DNA of 61,362 nucleotides from Loigolactobacillus bifermentans DSM 20003 (GCF_001434575.1 NZ_AZDA01000007.1:1-61362), one strand, 5' to 3'; shown: positions 25,664 to 35,331, counted from the stretch's first letter. Numbers and translations: made by a program. The notes: generated by a model from the letters alone, not told the origin.

Positions 25664-26647
25664 ATGAAATTTACAGTTGTTGGTGCAGGTGCGATGGGGT
25701 TGCGCTATGGGGTTTTGTTGCAAGAAGCAGGTAACGAGGTTGAATTTGTGGATGGCTGGGCACCACATGTTGAAAAAATGCGCGCGCAAGGCGGCGTTTA
25801 TGTGAACCGTGACCACCAGAATCAGCATTTAGTCCCGGTCAAAGTCTTTTATCCTGAAGAGTACCAACGCCAAGACCAGGATGTTCTGATCTTCTTCCTC
25901 AAGCAAATGCAATTAGCTGATATGTTGAAACGTTGCGAACATTTCTTCAATGACCAACAGTATGTGTTGACTTGCATGAATGGCATGGGCCATGTTGAAA
26001 AGTTATTACAATATTTTAAACCCGAAAAAGTCGTTGCAGGCACCGCTTTAGTGGCGACGATTTTAGACAAGCCTGGTCAGGTGGACTTTGTGGGGAAACC
26101 AGGGGCCGGCACCATGAATTTAGCCAATTATACAGAAAAGCCAGATGAATTGACCCACCAATTAGTCGCTGAATTAGAAAAGGCCAACTTCCATCCTAAT
26201 TTAACCACCAACTTTAAAGGCACGTTAATGGCAAAAGTGGTGTTCAATTCGGTGGTCAACACCTTGTGTACCTTGTTTGAGATCACCATGGGCGAATATG
26301 CCGGCTACCCTGGTGCTGATGAAATGTCCAAGCAATTGATCGACGAGGCCTATGATGTTTGCGAGCGTGATGGCATTGTGATGTTAAACACCCGGGAACA
26401 AGAATTGGCATCGGTTAACTATGTTAGTAAGGTTGCCAATCCATTGCATTACCCATCCATGTACCAAGACATGAGTAAAAATCGGCCCACCGAAGTGGAT
26501 TATATCAATGGTTATCTGGTGAAGTTAGGTCAAAAATACAATTATAATGCGAAGACCCATGCCTTCTTGACCCATTTGGTCCACTTAGCAGAACATACGC
26601 GTCAGGCGCAAGCAACGGACGCACAACCCGCTGCACAAGCTGTTTAA
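25664..26647 (+). CDS. ketopantoate reductase family protein, probable branched-chain 2-hydroxyacid dehydrogenase
   Basis: The 327-aa paralogue of the protein at 1555 shows GAGAMGLRYG at the N-terminus, KVVFNSVVNTLC with the catalytic-type Lys/Asn, and YPSMYQDMSKNRPTEVDYING. ATG 25664 has AGGAAGGAAG upstream. The Ile-type T-box links it to branched-chain amino acid metabolism. Together with the known activity of lactococcal PanE, I infer reduction of branched-chain 2-keto acids rather than pantothenate synthesis. Confidence 0.8.
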   Translation: MKFTVVGAGAMGLRYGVLLQEAGNEVEFVDGWAPHVEKMRAQGGVYVNRDHQNQHLVPVKVFYPEEYQRQDQDVLIFFLKQMQLADMLKRCEHFFNDQQYVLTCMNGMGHVEKLLQYFKPEKVVAGTALVATILDKPGQVDFVGKPGAGTMNLANYTEKPDELTHQLVAELEKANFHPNLTTNFKGTLMAKVVFNSVVNTLCTLFEITMGEYAGYPGADEMSKQLIDEAYDVCERDGIVMLNTREQELASVNYVSKVANPLHYPSMYQDMSKNRPTEVDYINGYLVKLGQKYNYNAKTHAFLTHLVHLAEHTRQAQATDAQPAAQAV

Positions 26648-26665
26648 AAGCGTGCAAAAATGTGG

Positions 26666-26825
26666 GTGGGCCATAATGCGTTTAGGTGACCAGGATTAAC
26701 GAAAAGTAGCTCCGGACTCTGGTTTTTGAGTCTGGAGCTACTTTGTTGTTAAAGGTCGGAATCTGCATTATGGCGCACGTTAGAGGCCGATTTTGTTCCT
26801 TTTTCAGATAAATTTAAAATCGGCC
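26666..26825. repeat. cluster of inverted repeats between convergent genes
   Basis: GTGGGCCATAATGC (26666-26679) pairs with GCATTATGGCGCAC (26765-26778), enclosing AGTAGCTCCGGACTC (26705-26719)/GAGTCTGGAGCTACT (26728-26742). A third pair, GGCCGATTTT/AAAATCGGCC, spans 26785-26825. The inner hairpin can act as a terminator. The outer nesting is unusual. Confidence 0.6.
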
Positions 26826-26882
26826 GGGTGCGGTGTGCAAACCAAAATAAGTAATTACGGCTCAGCCTCATTATTTTGAAAT

Positions 26883-27653
26883 CTATTTGGTTAAATATAG
26901 GCGCTTGAGATCAGCTACGTCCTGTTTTGAAAAGCCTAGTTCGGTTTGGAGATAACGTTCTGGCGAACCCGATAAAGCCTTGATGGTGGCCAAAACAGCC
27001 GCCACGTTAGTCGCCTCCACGCTTAAATGCTGGTTCATTTGATTGGTCATGGCTTCGCTTTCGTTTTCCGCCACGATTTGGGCAATTTCATGCTGGCGGG
27101 CGCCAAAGATCTGGTTGGTCAGGAGGTAATCTTGCTGGATCACAGCGGGTAAAACGTCTAACACGGCCAGCACTAAAATCGCGCCAACCCCGGTACGATC
27201 TTTGCCTGCCGCACAGTGAAAGACCACACTTTCGTTGTCGCCGGTATTGGCCAGCATATCACTGAAAATTTGCCGCCAAGCTTGTTGGGGATGGGAATCA
27301 GCGACCATTTGTTGGTAGGTTTGGGTAAACATGGCAAACGGCGAAGCAGGTAAGTTGATCTGTAAGCCACGCAAGGCATGATCGTCTGTAAATGGGTAAA
27401 CCGGTGTATTCGTATATTGCGTCACAGCCGGCAATCGATCAGGATAAACACGCGCTTCATGTTCTGAACGCAGGTCAACATCGTAACGCAGGCCATAGTG
27501 CTTTAAGGTCACAAGATCAGTTGGCGTTAGCTGATCCAGGCTGCCGGCCCGTAAAATCTTTTGCCATTTGACTTGCTGGCCAGTGGTAGTGGCGTAACCG
27601 CCTAATTCGCGAAAATTCACGCCACCTTCTAGTTGTAACACCCGTTGTTTCAC
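26883..27653 (-). CDS. tyrosine-protein phosphatase (Y_phosphatase3 type)
   Basis: The 256-aa protein has the N-terminal GGVNFRELGGYAT motif, DLRSEHE, and the CX5R P-loop HCAAGKDRTG near residues 159-168. This is the bacterial LipA/PTP-like family, probably dephosphorylating phosphotyrosine or phosphoinositide-like substrates. GTG 27653 is preferred because AGAGGTG is six nt upstream. Confidence 0.88.
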   Translation of the reverse strand: MKQRVLQLEGGVNFRELGGYATTTGQQVKWQKILRAGSLDQLTPTDLVTLKHYGLRYDVDLRSEHEARVYPDRLPAVTQYTNTPVYPFTDDHALRGLQINLPASPFAMFTQTYQQMVADSHPQQAWRQIFSDMLANTGDNESVVFHCAAGKDRTGVGAILVLAVLDVLPAVIQQDYLLTNQIFGARQHEIAQIVAENESEAMTNQMNQHLSVEATNVAAVLATIKALSGSPERYLQTELGFSKQDVADLKRLYLTK

Positions 27654-27766
27654 ATGAAACACCTCTTTCTGTCTAATTATTATACTGGTTTTTAGCGGGA
27701 AACGATAGCGAGTAGCTTAGCGAGACCAACAAAAAAGCGCACCTAAACGTACGCTTTAAAAGTGAT

Positions 27767-29038
27767 TTAGTCTTGCTTTGCGATACAGTCACATAAGTAA
27801 GCGCCAAATTCTTTGGTACCTAATTCAGTGGCATCAGATAATTGTTGGGCAAAGTCCCAAGTAACATGTTTAGCGGCAACGGCAGTGGCAATCGCAGCGC
27901 GAATGCGCTGGGCCACAGGTTGCCAGCCGAGGTAATCAAACAACATAGCACCAGAAAGCAGCAATGAACTAGGATTTAATTTGTTTTGGCCGGCGAAGTC
28001 AGGTGCGCTACCGTGGGTGGCTTCAAACACCGCATGGCCTGTATCATAGTTAATGTTGGCGCCAGGGGCAATGCCGATCCCGCCAACTTGTGCGGCTAAG
28101 GCATCAGAAATGTAATCCCCATTGAGATTCAAAGTGGCGATCACTTGGTAATCTTCCGGATGTAACAAAATTTGTTGCAGGAAGTTATCTGGTAACCGGT
28201 CGTTGACAAAGACTTTAGCCGCCGCTTGGGCTTGGTCGGCTGCGGCGGCACCTTGTTCCTGTGCGATTTGATCGTATTGTAATTGGGTTAATACGTCGGG
28301 TTGACTGAAGTGCTTTTCAATGGCGGCGTAGCCCCAGTTTTTAAAGCCACCTTCTGTGAATTTCATAATGTTGCCTTTATGCACTAACGTGACTTTGTGC
28401 AAGCCTTGTGCCAGGGCATAGTCCACTGCGGCAATCACCAACCGGGCGGTGCCTTCATCAGAGACAGGTTTGATCCCAAAAGCAGATGTTTCTGGAAAAC
28501 GGACTTTACTGATTTGTTGGGTTTGGGTTAAAAAGTTTTTAAGTTCAGTTGCTTCAGGTGAATCCGCTTTAAATTCAATCCCGGCATAAATGTCTTCTGT
28601 GTTTTCACGAAAAACGGTCATGTCAACCTTTTCTGGGGCCACAACAGGGGCTGGTGTGCCATCAAAATAGCGCACCGGCCGGACGCAGGCGAAAAGATCC
28701 AAGGTATGGCGAATGGTCACGTTTAATGACCGAAACCCTTTGCCAATCGGGGTGGTTAAGGGGCCTTTAATACTGACAAGGTGGTCCTTAAGGCTGTCCA
28801 AAGTGGCTTTGGGTAAATACTCACCAGTAGCTTCAAATCCCTTTTGGCCGGCTAGGACTTCTACCCATTTGACTTGGCGCTGGGTACCGTACGTTTTGGC
28901 AACCGCCGCATCGAACACTGGCTGCGCAGCTTGCCAGATTTCAGGGCCAATGCCATCGCCTTGGATAAACGGAATCTCAGGCTGGTCTGGCACGATTAAT
29001 TGACGGGTCGTTGCATCAAATTTTAAGTTAGCAGACAT
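27767..29038 (-). CDS. icd: NADP-dependent isocitrate dehydrogenase
   Basis: The 423-aa protein has the full length and motifs of prokaryotic NADP-IDH: PFIQGDGIGPEIW, the substrate loop with FRSLNVTIRHTLDLFACVRPVRYF, FRENTEDIYAGIEF, the LNLNGDYISD metal-binding aspartates and GTAPDFAG-type ATHGSAPDFAGQ near the C-terminus. It produces 2-oxoglutarate and NADPH. Monocistronic, with AAGGAGTG before ATG 29038. Confidence 0.95.
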   Translation of the reverse strand: MSANLKFDATTRQLIVPDQPEIPFIQGDGIGPEIWQAAQPVFDAAVAKTYGTQRQVKWVEVLAGQKGFEATGEYLPKATLDSLKDHLVSIKGPLTTPIGKGFRSLNVTIRHTLDLFACVRPVRYFDGTPAPVVAPEKVDMTVFRENTEDIYAGIEFKADSPEATELKNFLTQTQQISKVRFPETSAFGIKPVSDEGTARLVIAAVDYALAQGLHKVTLVHKGNIMKFTEGGFKNWGYAAIEKHFSQPDVLTQLQYDQIAQEQGAAAADQAQAAAKVFVNDRLPDNFLQQILLHPEDYQVIATLNLNGDYISDALAAQVGGIGIAPGANINYDTGHAVFEATHGSAPDFAGQNKLNPSSLLLSGAMLFDYLGWQPVAQRIRAAIATAVAAKHVTWDFAQQLSDATELGTKEFGAYLCDCIAKQD

Positions 29039-29165
29039 AGAAAAGCACTCCTTGATATGATAATATTCTAATATATCTAATTATTTTTTAATGTAACATT
29101 TTTTAATATTATGTGCAAGCCGGATTGGGCCGGTGAGCCTACAATGAAGCTGTTAAAGTAGGGAT

Positions 29166-29903
29166 GTGACGCGTATTTATTTTGTAGGAATTGGGACTGT
29201 TGTAAATACTGGTGCGATTGTGATCGGCGGGCTGCTAGGCTATTTATTTCAGCGTTTATTAAGTGAAAAGTTGCAACAAACGTTGATGCAAGCCATTGGA
29301 GTTGCGGTGCTGTTTATTGGGATCTCAGGGACGTTAAGCCGCATGCTGGTGATCCAGCACGATCAAATCAGTACGCAAGGCATCATGATGGCAACTGTTT
29401 CATTGGCAATTGGCGCCATTTTAGGTGAATTAATTGATATTGAAGCGAAGTTTGATCGTCTCGGCCGTTGGCTGCGGCAACGGGTGGGGCAAGGCAATGA
29501 TTCAAAGTTTATTGATGGCTTTGTTAGCGCCTCGTTAACCACTTGTGTAGGGGCGATGGTGATCATTGGACCGTTGCAAGACGCCTTGGCCCATGATCCC
29601 ACGATGTTGTTTACCAAAGCGTTATTGGACGCGGTGATCGTTGCCATTTATACGGCAGCTTTTGGATTAGGCGCTACTTTTTGTGCGTTACCTGTGTTTG
29701 TGGTGGAAATCGCAGTGACTTTTTTAGCGGTGTTGATCAATGAATTCTTAACCACCCCGATGACCAATGGCATTTCGTTGGTGGGCTCCATGATGATCTT
29801 TTGTATTGGGGTCAATTTACTGTTTCCGAAGAAAATTCGGGTAGCTAATTTATTACCGGCCATTGTGGTCGTGGTACTATATGCTGCTGTTTGGCCAAAT
29901 TAA
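29166..29903 (+). CDS. DUF554 family membrane protein
   Basis: The 245-aa protein has six to seven hydrophobic segments and the opening GIGTVVNTGAIVIGGLLG characteristic of DUF554 (YdfK/YqgA-like). Function unknown in the family. The GTG start is the best available, although its ribosome binding site (AGTAGGG) is only 2 nt away; the true start is uncertain. Confidence 0.78.
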   Translation: MTRIYFVGIGTVVNTGAIVIGGLLGYLFQRLLSEKLQQTLMQAIGVAVLFIGISGTLSRMLVIQHDQISTQGIMMATVSLAIGAILGELIDIEAKFDRLGRWLRQRVGQGNDSKFIDGFVSASLTTCVGAMVIIGPLQDALAHDPTMLFTKALLDAVIVAIYTAAFGLGATFCALPVFVVEIAVTFLAVLINEFLTTPMTNGISLVGSMMIFCIGVNLLFPKKIRVANLLPAIVVVVLYAAVWPN

Positions 29904-29932
29904 AACCCAGTCCGCAAATGGACTGGGTTTTT
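29903..29932. terminator. terminator after DUF554 gene
   Basis: AACCCAGTCC/GGACTGGGTT stem plus T-run. Confidence 0.85.
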
Positions 29933-29943
29933 AGTTTGACGTT

Positions 29944-31302
29944 TTAGGCCCGTTGTTTCGGCAAGCGTAAGCTTAACAGCCAGCCGCATAAGCCGACAAT
30001 GGCAAACACGAAGAAGGTGGCCCGAAAACCGGCGATCGGTTGTCCAGTGACGGTTTGAACTTGTTGTAAGATCACAGTGGCCATGGCAACCCCTAAGGAG
30101 CCTAGCAGCTGCCGGGCCGTGGTGGTGACGGCCGTGCCGTCAGACAATAAGGCTTTGGGCAAGGCGTTAGCACCAGTAGTGACAGCCGGCATCATCACAA
30201 AGGCATTGCCTGCTTCAACTACCATGGCCCAAACAATGGCTAGCCACAGTGGCAAGTGACCGGCTAATAAGGTTAAGCCCACAAACCCCACCACGATCAA
30301 GCTCATGCCGATCATGACCACCCGCCGGGGGCCAAAGGCGTCGAGCATTTTACCAGCGCGCGGGTTTAACACCGATAAAAGTGCCGCGGCCGGGACTAAG
30401 GAAAGACCGGAGATCAAAGGTGATACTTTTAAAATCGTTTGGAAATAAAGCGGCATGATGATCGTTGTGACAATTAACCCAATGTAAGAGATCCCAGTGA
30501 GAAAAACAGCTAAGGTGAACTGGGATGTTTGTAAAACCCGCAACTGCAATAACGGTTTTTCCTGATGCCATTGGCGCCGGACAAACCAAACCGCTGCTAA
30601 AAGCGCCACAATGGCAATGATGAACAGGCCCAGGGTAAAGTCAGTATGGGTGGCCGTGGATAACACGTAAAGTAAAGCGGGAAAACTAGCCGCCAAAATC
30701 ACCGACAACCAATCCAGCCGGCTAGGCGTTAACGTCATCACATCACGAATGGTCCGAGTTGAAGCGATGAGCACCCCAATTGAAACCAAAAGGAATAAGG
30801 CAAACAACGCCCGCCATGAAAACCAGGTGAGTAAGACGCCGGAGATAATGGGACCAACGGCCAAGGCAGACCCCATGACTAACCCAGCCGTGCCCATCAC
30901 GGCGCCACGCTGGGTTTGCGGGGTGATCGTGAGCAGCACCGTTTGGAAACTTGGGAAAATGATCCCTACTGCTAAGGCCTCTAATAACCGGCCAACCAAT
31001 AACAGCCCAAAGCTGGGCGCCCAAATACACAGGGCAGTTCCAACGGCAAATAAGGCCACCACGCCTTGAAATAAGCGTTTGAACCCACAGTTGGTCAATA
31101 ACCAAGGGGAAACAGGAATCATAAGACTCATGACTAGCATGAAGCCGGTGGTGAGCCAGGCCACAGTGCTAGCACTTTGATGAAACGTGCGCATAAATGC
31201 GGGGTAAGCGGTACTTAAGGCAGACTGTGAAATCGACATGGAAAAGGTGCCGGTTAGCAGCGTTGCCACAAAAGCCCGTTGTGAAAAAGATGTTGTTTTC
31301 AA
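29944..31302 (-). CDS. MFS multidrug-type transporter (DHA2-like)
   Basis: The 452-aa protein has about 14 hydrophobic segments and ISQSALSTAYPAFMRTF in helix 1, matching drug:H+ antiporters of the DHA2 family. TTG start behind GGAGGCGAG. It follows a second DHA2-like gene (31412-32866) on the same strand, with a terminator between. Confidence 0.8.
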   Translation of the reverse strand: MKTTSFSQRAFVATLLTGTFSMSISQSALSTAYPAFMRTFHQSASTVAWLTTGFMLVMSLMIPVSPWLLTNCGFKRLFQGVVALFAVGTALCIWAPSFGLLLVGRLLEALAVGIIFPSFQTVLLTITPQTQRGAVMGTAGLVMGSALAVGPIISGVLLTWFSWRALFALFLLVSIGVLIASTRTIRDVMTLTPSRLDWLSVILAASFPALLYVLSTATHTDFTLGLFIIAIVALLAAVWFVRRQWHQEKPLLQLRVLQTSQFTLAVFLTGISYIGLIVTTIIMPLYFQTILKVSPLISGLSLVPAAALLSVLNPRAGKMLDAFGPRRVVMIGMSLIVVGFVGLTLLAGHLPLWLAIVWAMVVEAGNAFVMMPAVTTGANALPKALLSDGTAVTTTARQLLGSLGVAMATVILQQVQTVTGQPIAGFRATFFVFAIVGLCGWLLSLRLPKQRA

Positions 31303-31377
31303 GAAAAACTCGCCTCCAAGAATAAGTTAGGGTATCCCAACTTCTAATTTCATGATACCGCTAATGAAGGCAGAACA

Positions 31378-31406
31378 AAAGCGCCGACTTAGGTCGACGC
31401 TTTGCG
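31378..31406 (-). terminator. terminator of upstream MFS gene
   Basis: AAGCGTCGACC/GTCGGCGCTT-type arms with T-run on the minus strand. Confidence 0.65.
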
Positions 31407-31411
31407 CAAAC

Positions 31412-32866
31412 TTATTTGATAACGTTACGATTAGGATCCCATAAATTTAACAGTAAGACGAGTACTAATAAAACCACCACCACTGCAAAAACCGCATGCA
31501 GCCCTTGTAATAGCACTAAATTGATCGCAGCTTGATGGGCCAGGTGTTGCGTGTGATCCGCGCTAATGGCCTTGTTCAGCTGCTGAAATGGAATCGACCC
31601 CCGGTTCAGGTTCAGGCTGAGATTCAAAACGGCACCGTAAATGCCGGCCAATAAGGTTTGTCCCAGGGAACGACCTAAGGTGAACATGGCCGTTGCAGAA
31701 CCGATCATATTGGTGGGCACCAGATGCTGGCTTAAAATCGTGTTCATGCTGACCACTAAGCCCATGCCAGTCCCATTTAAGGCGGCGATCACATAAAATA
31801 AGGCCACGGGAAAATGTAAGTTGGTAAACAGCAGGCCAGCGTAAACCACGGTTAAAATGCTGACCACTAACAAAATCGTGTATTTGGGCACGTAATGCGC
31901 CAAAATGTAGCCGACGAAAAATGAGGCTACCAGCCACATAATGGAGCTGGAACTCACTGCCAAACCGGCACTGGTGGCGGGTAAATGGTACAGCGACTGT
32001 AACCAAATTGGAAAGTAAGTTTGGTAAGCAATCAAGGCGCCGCTTAATAACATCGCCGTTCCGATTTGAACCGTAAAGGTTTTATTTTGAAACATTTTTG
32101 GATCGATCAAGGGTTCCGTGGCGCGGTGCTCGCACCGCCATAAGCCGCTAAACCCAATCACAGCCACGATGAACAGGAATAAGGTGTCCAGGGGCTTATG
32201 GTCTAATTGCTGCACGGCAAGGAGTAAACTGACCAACATCACCGCCAGCCACAAAATACCGGCCAGGTCGACTTGCAGTTTCACCTGCGGGCGCTTGGGC
32301 TCACGATAACCGATCCAGATCAGCACCAGCACCATTAATCCCAAAGGCACGTTGACGAAGAAAACCCAATGCCAGGACAGGGTATCCACTAAAAAGCCGC
32401 CTAATAGTGGCCCAATCAACGCGGATAAGCCCCAAGCGGTATTGTTCAGCGCCATAATTTTAGCGCGTTCTTCATAACTGTAATAGTCTGCAATAATGGT
32501 GAAGGTCAGCGGCATAACGGCGCCGGCCCCGATGCCTTGTAACGCGCGGGCCAAGATCAAGATCCCAATGTGGGGGGCCAAGCCACTCAGGCCAGAGCCT
32601 AAGGTGAAGATCAAGACACCCCATTGAAAGATTCGCTTACGCCCCAGCACATCCGCCAGTTTGCCGTAGATCGGCGTGGTCACCGCAGTGGTGAGCAGGT
32701 ACGCGCTCATGATCCAACTTTGAAAGGCCAAGCCATGTAGCTTGCTAATGATGGTGGGTAAGGCGGTGGTGACAATGGTCACTTCGACAGAGGTCATGAA
32801 GGTTGCAATGAAAACTGCCGCCATTACCAGTGCCCGTGCCGATTTTTGTTGTGATTGTTTTGTCAT
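31412..32866 (-). CDS. MFS multidrug exporter (EmrB/QacA, DHA2)
   Basis: The 484-aa, 14-helix protein has the DHA2 signature TSVEVTIVTTALPTI in helix 1, GKLADVLGRKR in loop 2-3 and GAGAVMPLTFTIIADYY in helix 5. It lies 81 bp downstream of a TetR gene on the same strand, which likely controls it. Confidence 0.85.
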   Translation of the reverse strand: MTKQSQQKSARALVMAAVFIATFMTSVEVTIVTTALPTIISKLHGLAFQSWIMSAYLLTTAVTTPIYGKLADVLGRKRIFQWGVLIFTLGSGLSGLAPHIGILILARALQGIGAGAVMPLTFTIIADYYSYEERAKIMALNNTAWGLSALIGPLLGGFLVDTLSWHWVFFVNVPLGLMVLVLIWIGYREPKRPQVKLQVDLAGILWLAVMLVSLLLAVQQLDHKPLDTLFLFIVAVIGFSGLWRCEHRATEPLIDPKMFQNKTFTVQIGTAMLLSGALIAYQTYFPIWLQSLYHLPATSAGLAVSSSSIMWLVASFFVGYILAHYVPKYTILLVVSILTVVYAGLLFTNLHFPVALFYVIAALNGTGMGLVVSMNTILSQHLVPTNMIGSATAMFTLGRSLGQTLLAGIYGAVLNLSLNLNRGSIPFQQLNKAISADHTQHLAHQAAINLVLLQGLHAVFAVVVVLLVLVLLLNLWDPNRNVIK

Positions 32867-32947
32867 AAATGAAACGCACCTTTACTTAAATTTTGTTGCA
32901 CCCGGTCCAGCTTAAGCCGCCGGTTTTCAAAAGCCAAGCACCAATCG

Positions 32948-33466
32948 TTAAACCAAACGTTGTAAGGCGGCCTCTAAAAAGCTTAGGAACTTATCAGATT
33001 GGTCGGGATGCAGCAAGATTTCTTTAATGGCGGTGTGGCACAGGACTTGAATCGCCCATTGTTGCCCGGTATAAGGGGCCGGGATGCTTGAACCCGCATG
33101 GTTTAAGGACAACAGCGCTTCATTTTTGTCAAAATGCAGTTTGACTAAGTCGTAATAACGACTTTTTTCAGCGGTGTCCACAAATAAACGCACAAACTTC
33201 ATGTAGTCAGCCGCTTGTAAATTATCGTGCATTAACGCACGCAACGGTTCATGAATGGCCATGATGGCCCGGTGATAAACATAATGGTACGCATCGGTTA
33301 GGTCCGCAAAATACTTATAAAAGGCGCCACGGGCGATCTGGGCTTCCTTGACGATTCGCGCAACTTGCGCATCAGCCAGTGAGTAGTGTGAAAATTCAGT
33401 CAACAGGGCCTGGAAGATTCGCTCTTGCTTGGCATCTGATAAGTTAAGGAAGGTTTGGGTTGGCAT
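32948..33466 (-). CDS. TetR-family regulator
   Basis: The 172-aa protein has a TetR HTH (FLNLSDAKQERIFQALLTEF, then VARIVKEAQIARGAFYKYFADLTD). ATG 33466 or GTG 33481 could be the start; neither has an ideal site. It stands between the HrtBA-like ABC pair and an MFS exporter, all on one strand, but a terminator isolates it from the ABC pair. It could regulate either. HrtR in Lactococcus is a TetR-type heme sensor, so it is a candidate for binding the operators at 35332-35389. Confidence 0.75.
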   Translation of the reverse strand: MPTQTFLNLSDAKQERIFQALLTEFSHYSLADAQVARIVKEAQIARGAFYKYFADLTDAYHYVYHRAIMAIHEPLRALMHDNLQAADYMKFVRLFVDTAEKSRYYDLVKLHFDKNEALLSLNHAGSSIPAPYTGQQWAIQVLCHTAIKEILLHPDQSDKFLSFLEAALQRLV

Positions 33467-33519
33467 AGTTTGACTTGTCACTTCTTTCGATTGAATTCGT
33501 TAACACTTATTATAGCAGG

Positions 33520-33572
33520 CTCGTGAAAAAAAGCGCTAGGGAAGCGAAATTAAGCTTCCCTAGCGCTTTTCA
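33520..33572. terminator. bidirectional terminator downstream of hrtBA
   Basis: AGCGCTAGGGAAGC/GCTTCCCTAGCGCT strong stem with T-runs on both strands. Confidence 0.85.
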
Positions 33573-33574
33573 GA

Positions 33575-34249
33575 TCAACTGGCTTTGGTGAGCACCCCAT
33601 CTTGCATGTGATAAAGCTGGTCGGCGGCTTCAACCAGGCGGGCGTCATGGGTGACCACCACCACGGCCTTCTGGTGCTGCACGGCGAGTGTTTTCAAAAG
33701 CTGCGCCACAACTTTGACCCGTTCGCCGTCTAAGGCAGCGGTGGGTTCATCCGCTAAAATAATGGCCGGATCGGGGTATAGCGCCCGCGCAATGGCCACC
33801 CGCTGTTGTTGGCCGCCGGACAGTTCGCCAGGGTATTTGTGCAGCAGGTCTTGGATGCCTAATGTGGCCAGGACTTGTTTGAGGGCCTCAGGCTCAAGAT
33901 TGCCTGTTGGCTTCACTTTCGTCACCAATTTTAATTGATCCGCCACGGTGAGGTAAGGCAGTAGATGGTACGTTTGTAAAATGAAGCCAATTTCGTCTAG
34001 CCGCAACGCATCGCGTTCTTTTTTGGAGCGGTCATGGTAGTCGGTGCCATTGACAGTTACCGTGCCACTGGTAGGGGTCAACAAACCACCAGCAATGGTT
34101 AAAAACGTACTTTTACCGGAACCAGAAGGCCCCATGATCAAACTTAACGTGCCAGGTTGGGCTGAAAAATTAACATCATGTAACACCTGGACTTCGGCGC
34201 TACCGGTTCCAAAGGTTTGGTTAACATGTTTCATTTCAAATGCATTCAT
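33575..34249 (-). CDS. hrtA: HrtA-like ABC transporter ATPase (heme efflux)
   Basis: The 224-aa MacB/LolD-type ATPase has Walker A GPSGSGKST, signature LSGGQQQRVAIARAL and Walker B IILADEPTAALD. It is the second gene of a permease-ATPase pair. ATG 34249 lies eight nt after CGGAGG. Assignment to HrtA comes from size, pairing with a 351-aa single-FtsX permease, and the HrtR-like operator upstream. Bacitracin- or peptide-export functions remain possible. Confidence 0.7.
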   Translation of the reverse strand: MNAFEMKHVNQTFGTGSAEVQVLHDVNFSAQPGTLSLIMGPSGSGKSTFLTIAGGLLTPTSGTVTVNGTDYHDRSKKERDALRLDEIGFILQTYHLLPYLTVADQLKLVTKVKPTGNLEPEALKQVLATLGIQDLLHKYPGELSGGQQQRVAIARALYPDPAIILADEPTAALDGERVKVVAQLLKTLAVQHQKAVVVVTHDARLVEAADQLYHMQDGVLTKAS

Positions 34250-34253
34250 CAAT

Positions 34254-35309
34254 TTAGCCTCCGATCACACTAATGGGATCAACGTTTAACACACTTCTGA
34301 CGGGAATCAAGCCGCCCAATAAGGCCATGATCAGTAGGCCTACGCCGACAGCGCCTAAAATGGTTAGGTCAAATGCCATTGGCACTGCGGCTGGCATTAT
34401 GATGGCGGTGATGGCCGTTAAGAGCGCGCCAATGGCCAAGCCGCTCAGGACTAACAGCACCGACTGACTGATGGTGGCGCCGACCAAGACTTTGCTGGGA
34501 ATCCCTTGGACCCGTAGCACCGCATAATTTGGTAATTTTTGCATGGTGAGAATGTACAAGAAAACCGCAATGATAATCAGTGAGATCACCATGAGGAAGC
34601 CGATCATCAGCATAAACGTCATATTTTGGGCGGTATAACCAGGTAATTTATTGATGACCTGTTGTTTGCTGTAAACTTTGACGCCTTTTTGGGTGGTTTT
34701 GTAGTGGCTGTCTTTTGACACAATAGCGCTACCGACCGGCCCGTTCACCATGTTGCGTAAGGATTGCCAGGTGGTCAGTTGCCCGTAAATAATCGGGGAA
34801 ATGTTCAGCTTGGCATTTTTGGTAAAGCCTACAATCGTGAACTTTTGAGCCGTATCGTTGAGCTTCAGTTGGCTATTTAAGTGATAGCCAGCGCGTTTTA
34901 GGGAATCGTCAGCGACCACTTCATAGGCGTGGCGCACTGGGCGACCACCGGCCAATTTTAGATTTTGTGCGATAAACTGGTGTGACTTTAAGCCAATAAA
35001 AGTGGCCGATAACTGTTTGTGGCCACTGGCCTTGGCCACAACCGATGTTTCACCGATCAAGGCTTCTTTTTGCGATAATTTTCCTACTTGTTGCTGAGTT
35101 AAAAATGATTGCCGTAAATCCGTATTGGCCGTGCTATTTAAAGCGATTCGCTGTGCGCCCCACTGGTTAATGGCAGCTGTATTTTCGCGGGCCAGGCCTA
35201 AAGCAAGACTGGTGAGAATAAAGATCAAATAACTGATCAAGACGATCATGGCAATCATCAAGCCAGAGCGTAGTTTTTCTTTTTTTAATTCTTTTAAGGC
35301 TAAAAACAT
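34254..35309 (-). CDS. hrtB: HrtB-like ABC transporter permease (heme efflux)
   Basis: The 351-aa permease has an N-terminal helix (about 16-40), a large extracytoplasmic domain (about 45-225) and three C-terminal helices, the single-FtsX-domain layout of HrtB. The opening MFLALKELKKEKLRSGL is typical of this group. AAAGGAC precedes ATG 35309. In lactic acid bacteria HrtBA exports toxic heme. Here that is inferred from architecture and operator. Confidence 0.7.
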   Translation of the reverse strand: MFLALKELKKEKLRSGLMIAMIVLISYLIFILTSLALGLARENTAAINQWGAQRIALNSTANTDLRQSFLTQQQVGKLSQKEALIGETSVVAKASGHKQLSATFIGLKSHQFIAQNLKLAGGRPVRHAYEVVADDSLKRAGYHLNSQLKLNDTAQKFTIVGFTKNAKLNISPIIYGQLTTWQSLRNMVNGPVGSAIVSKDSHYKTTQKGVKVYSKQQVINKLPGYTAQNMTFMLMIGFLMVISLIIIAVFLYILTMQKLPNYAVLRVQGIPSKVLVGATISQSVLLVLSGLAIGALLTAITAIIMPAAVPMAFDLTILGAVGVGLLIMALLGGLIPVRSVLNVDPISVIGG

Positions 35310-35331
35310 AAGCGACGTCCTTTCTCAATAG

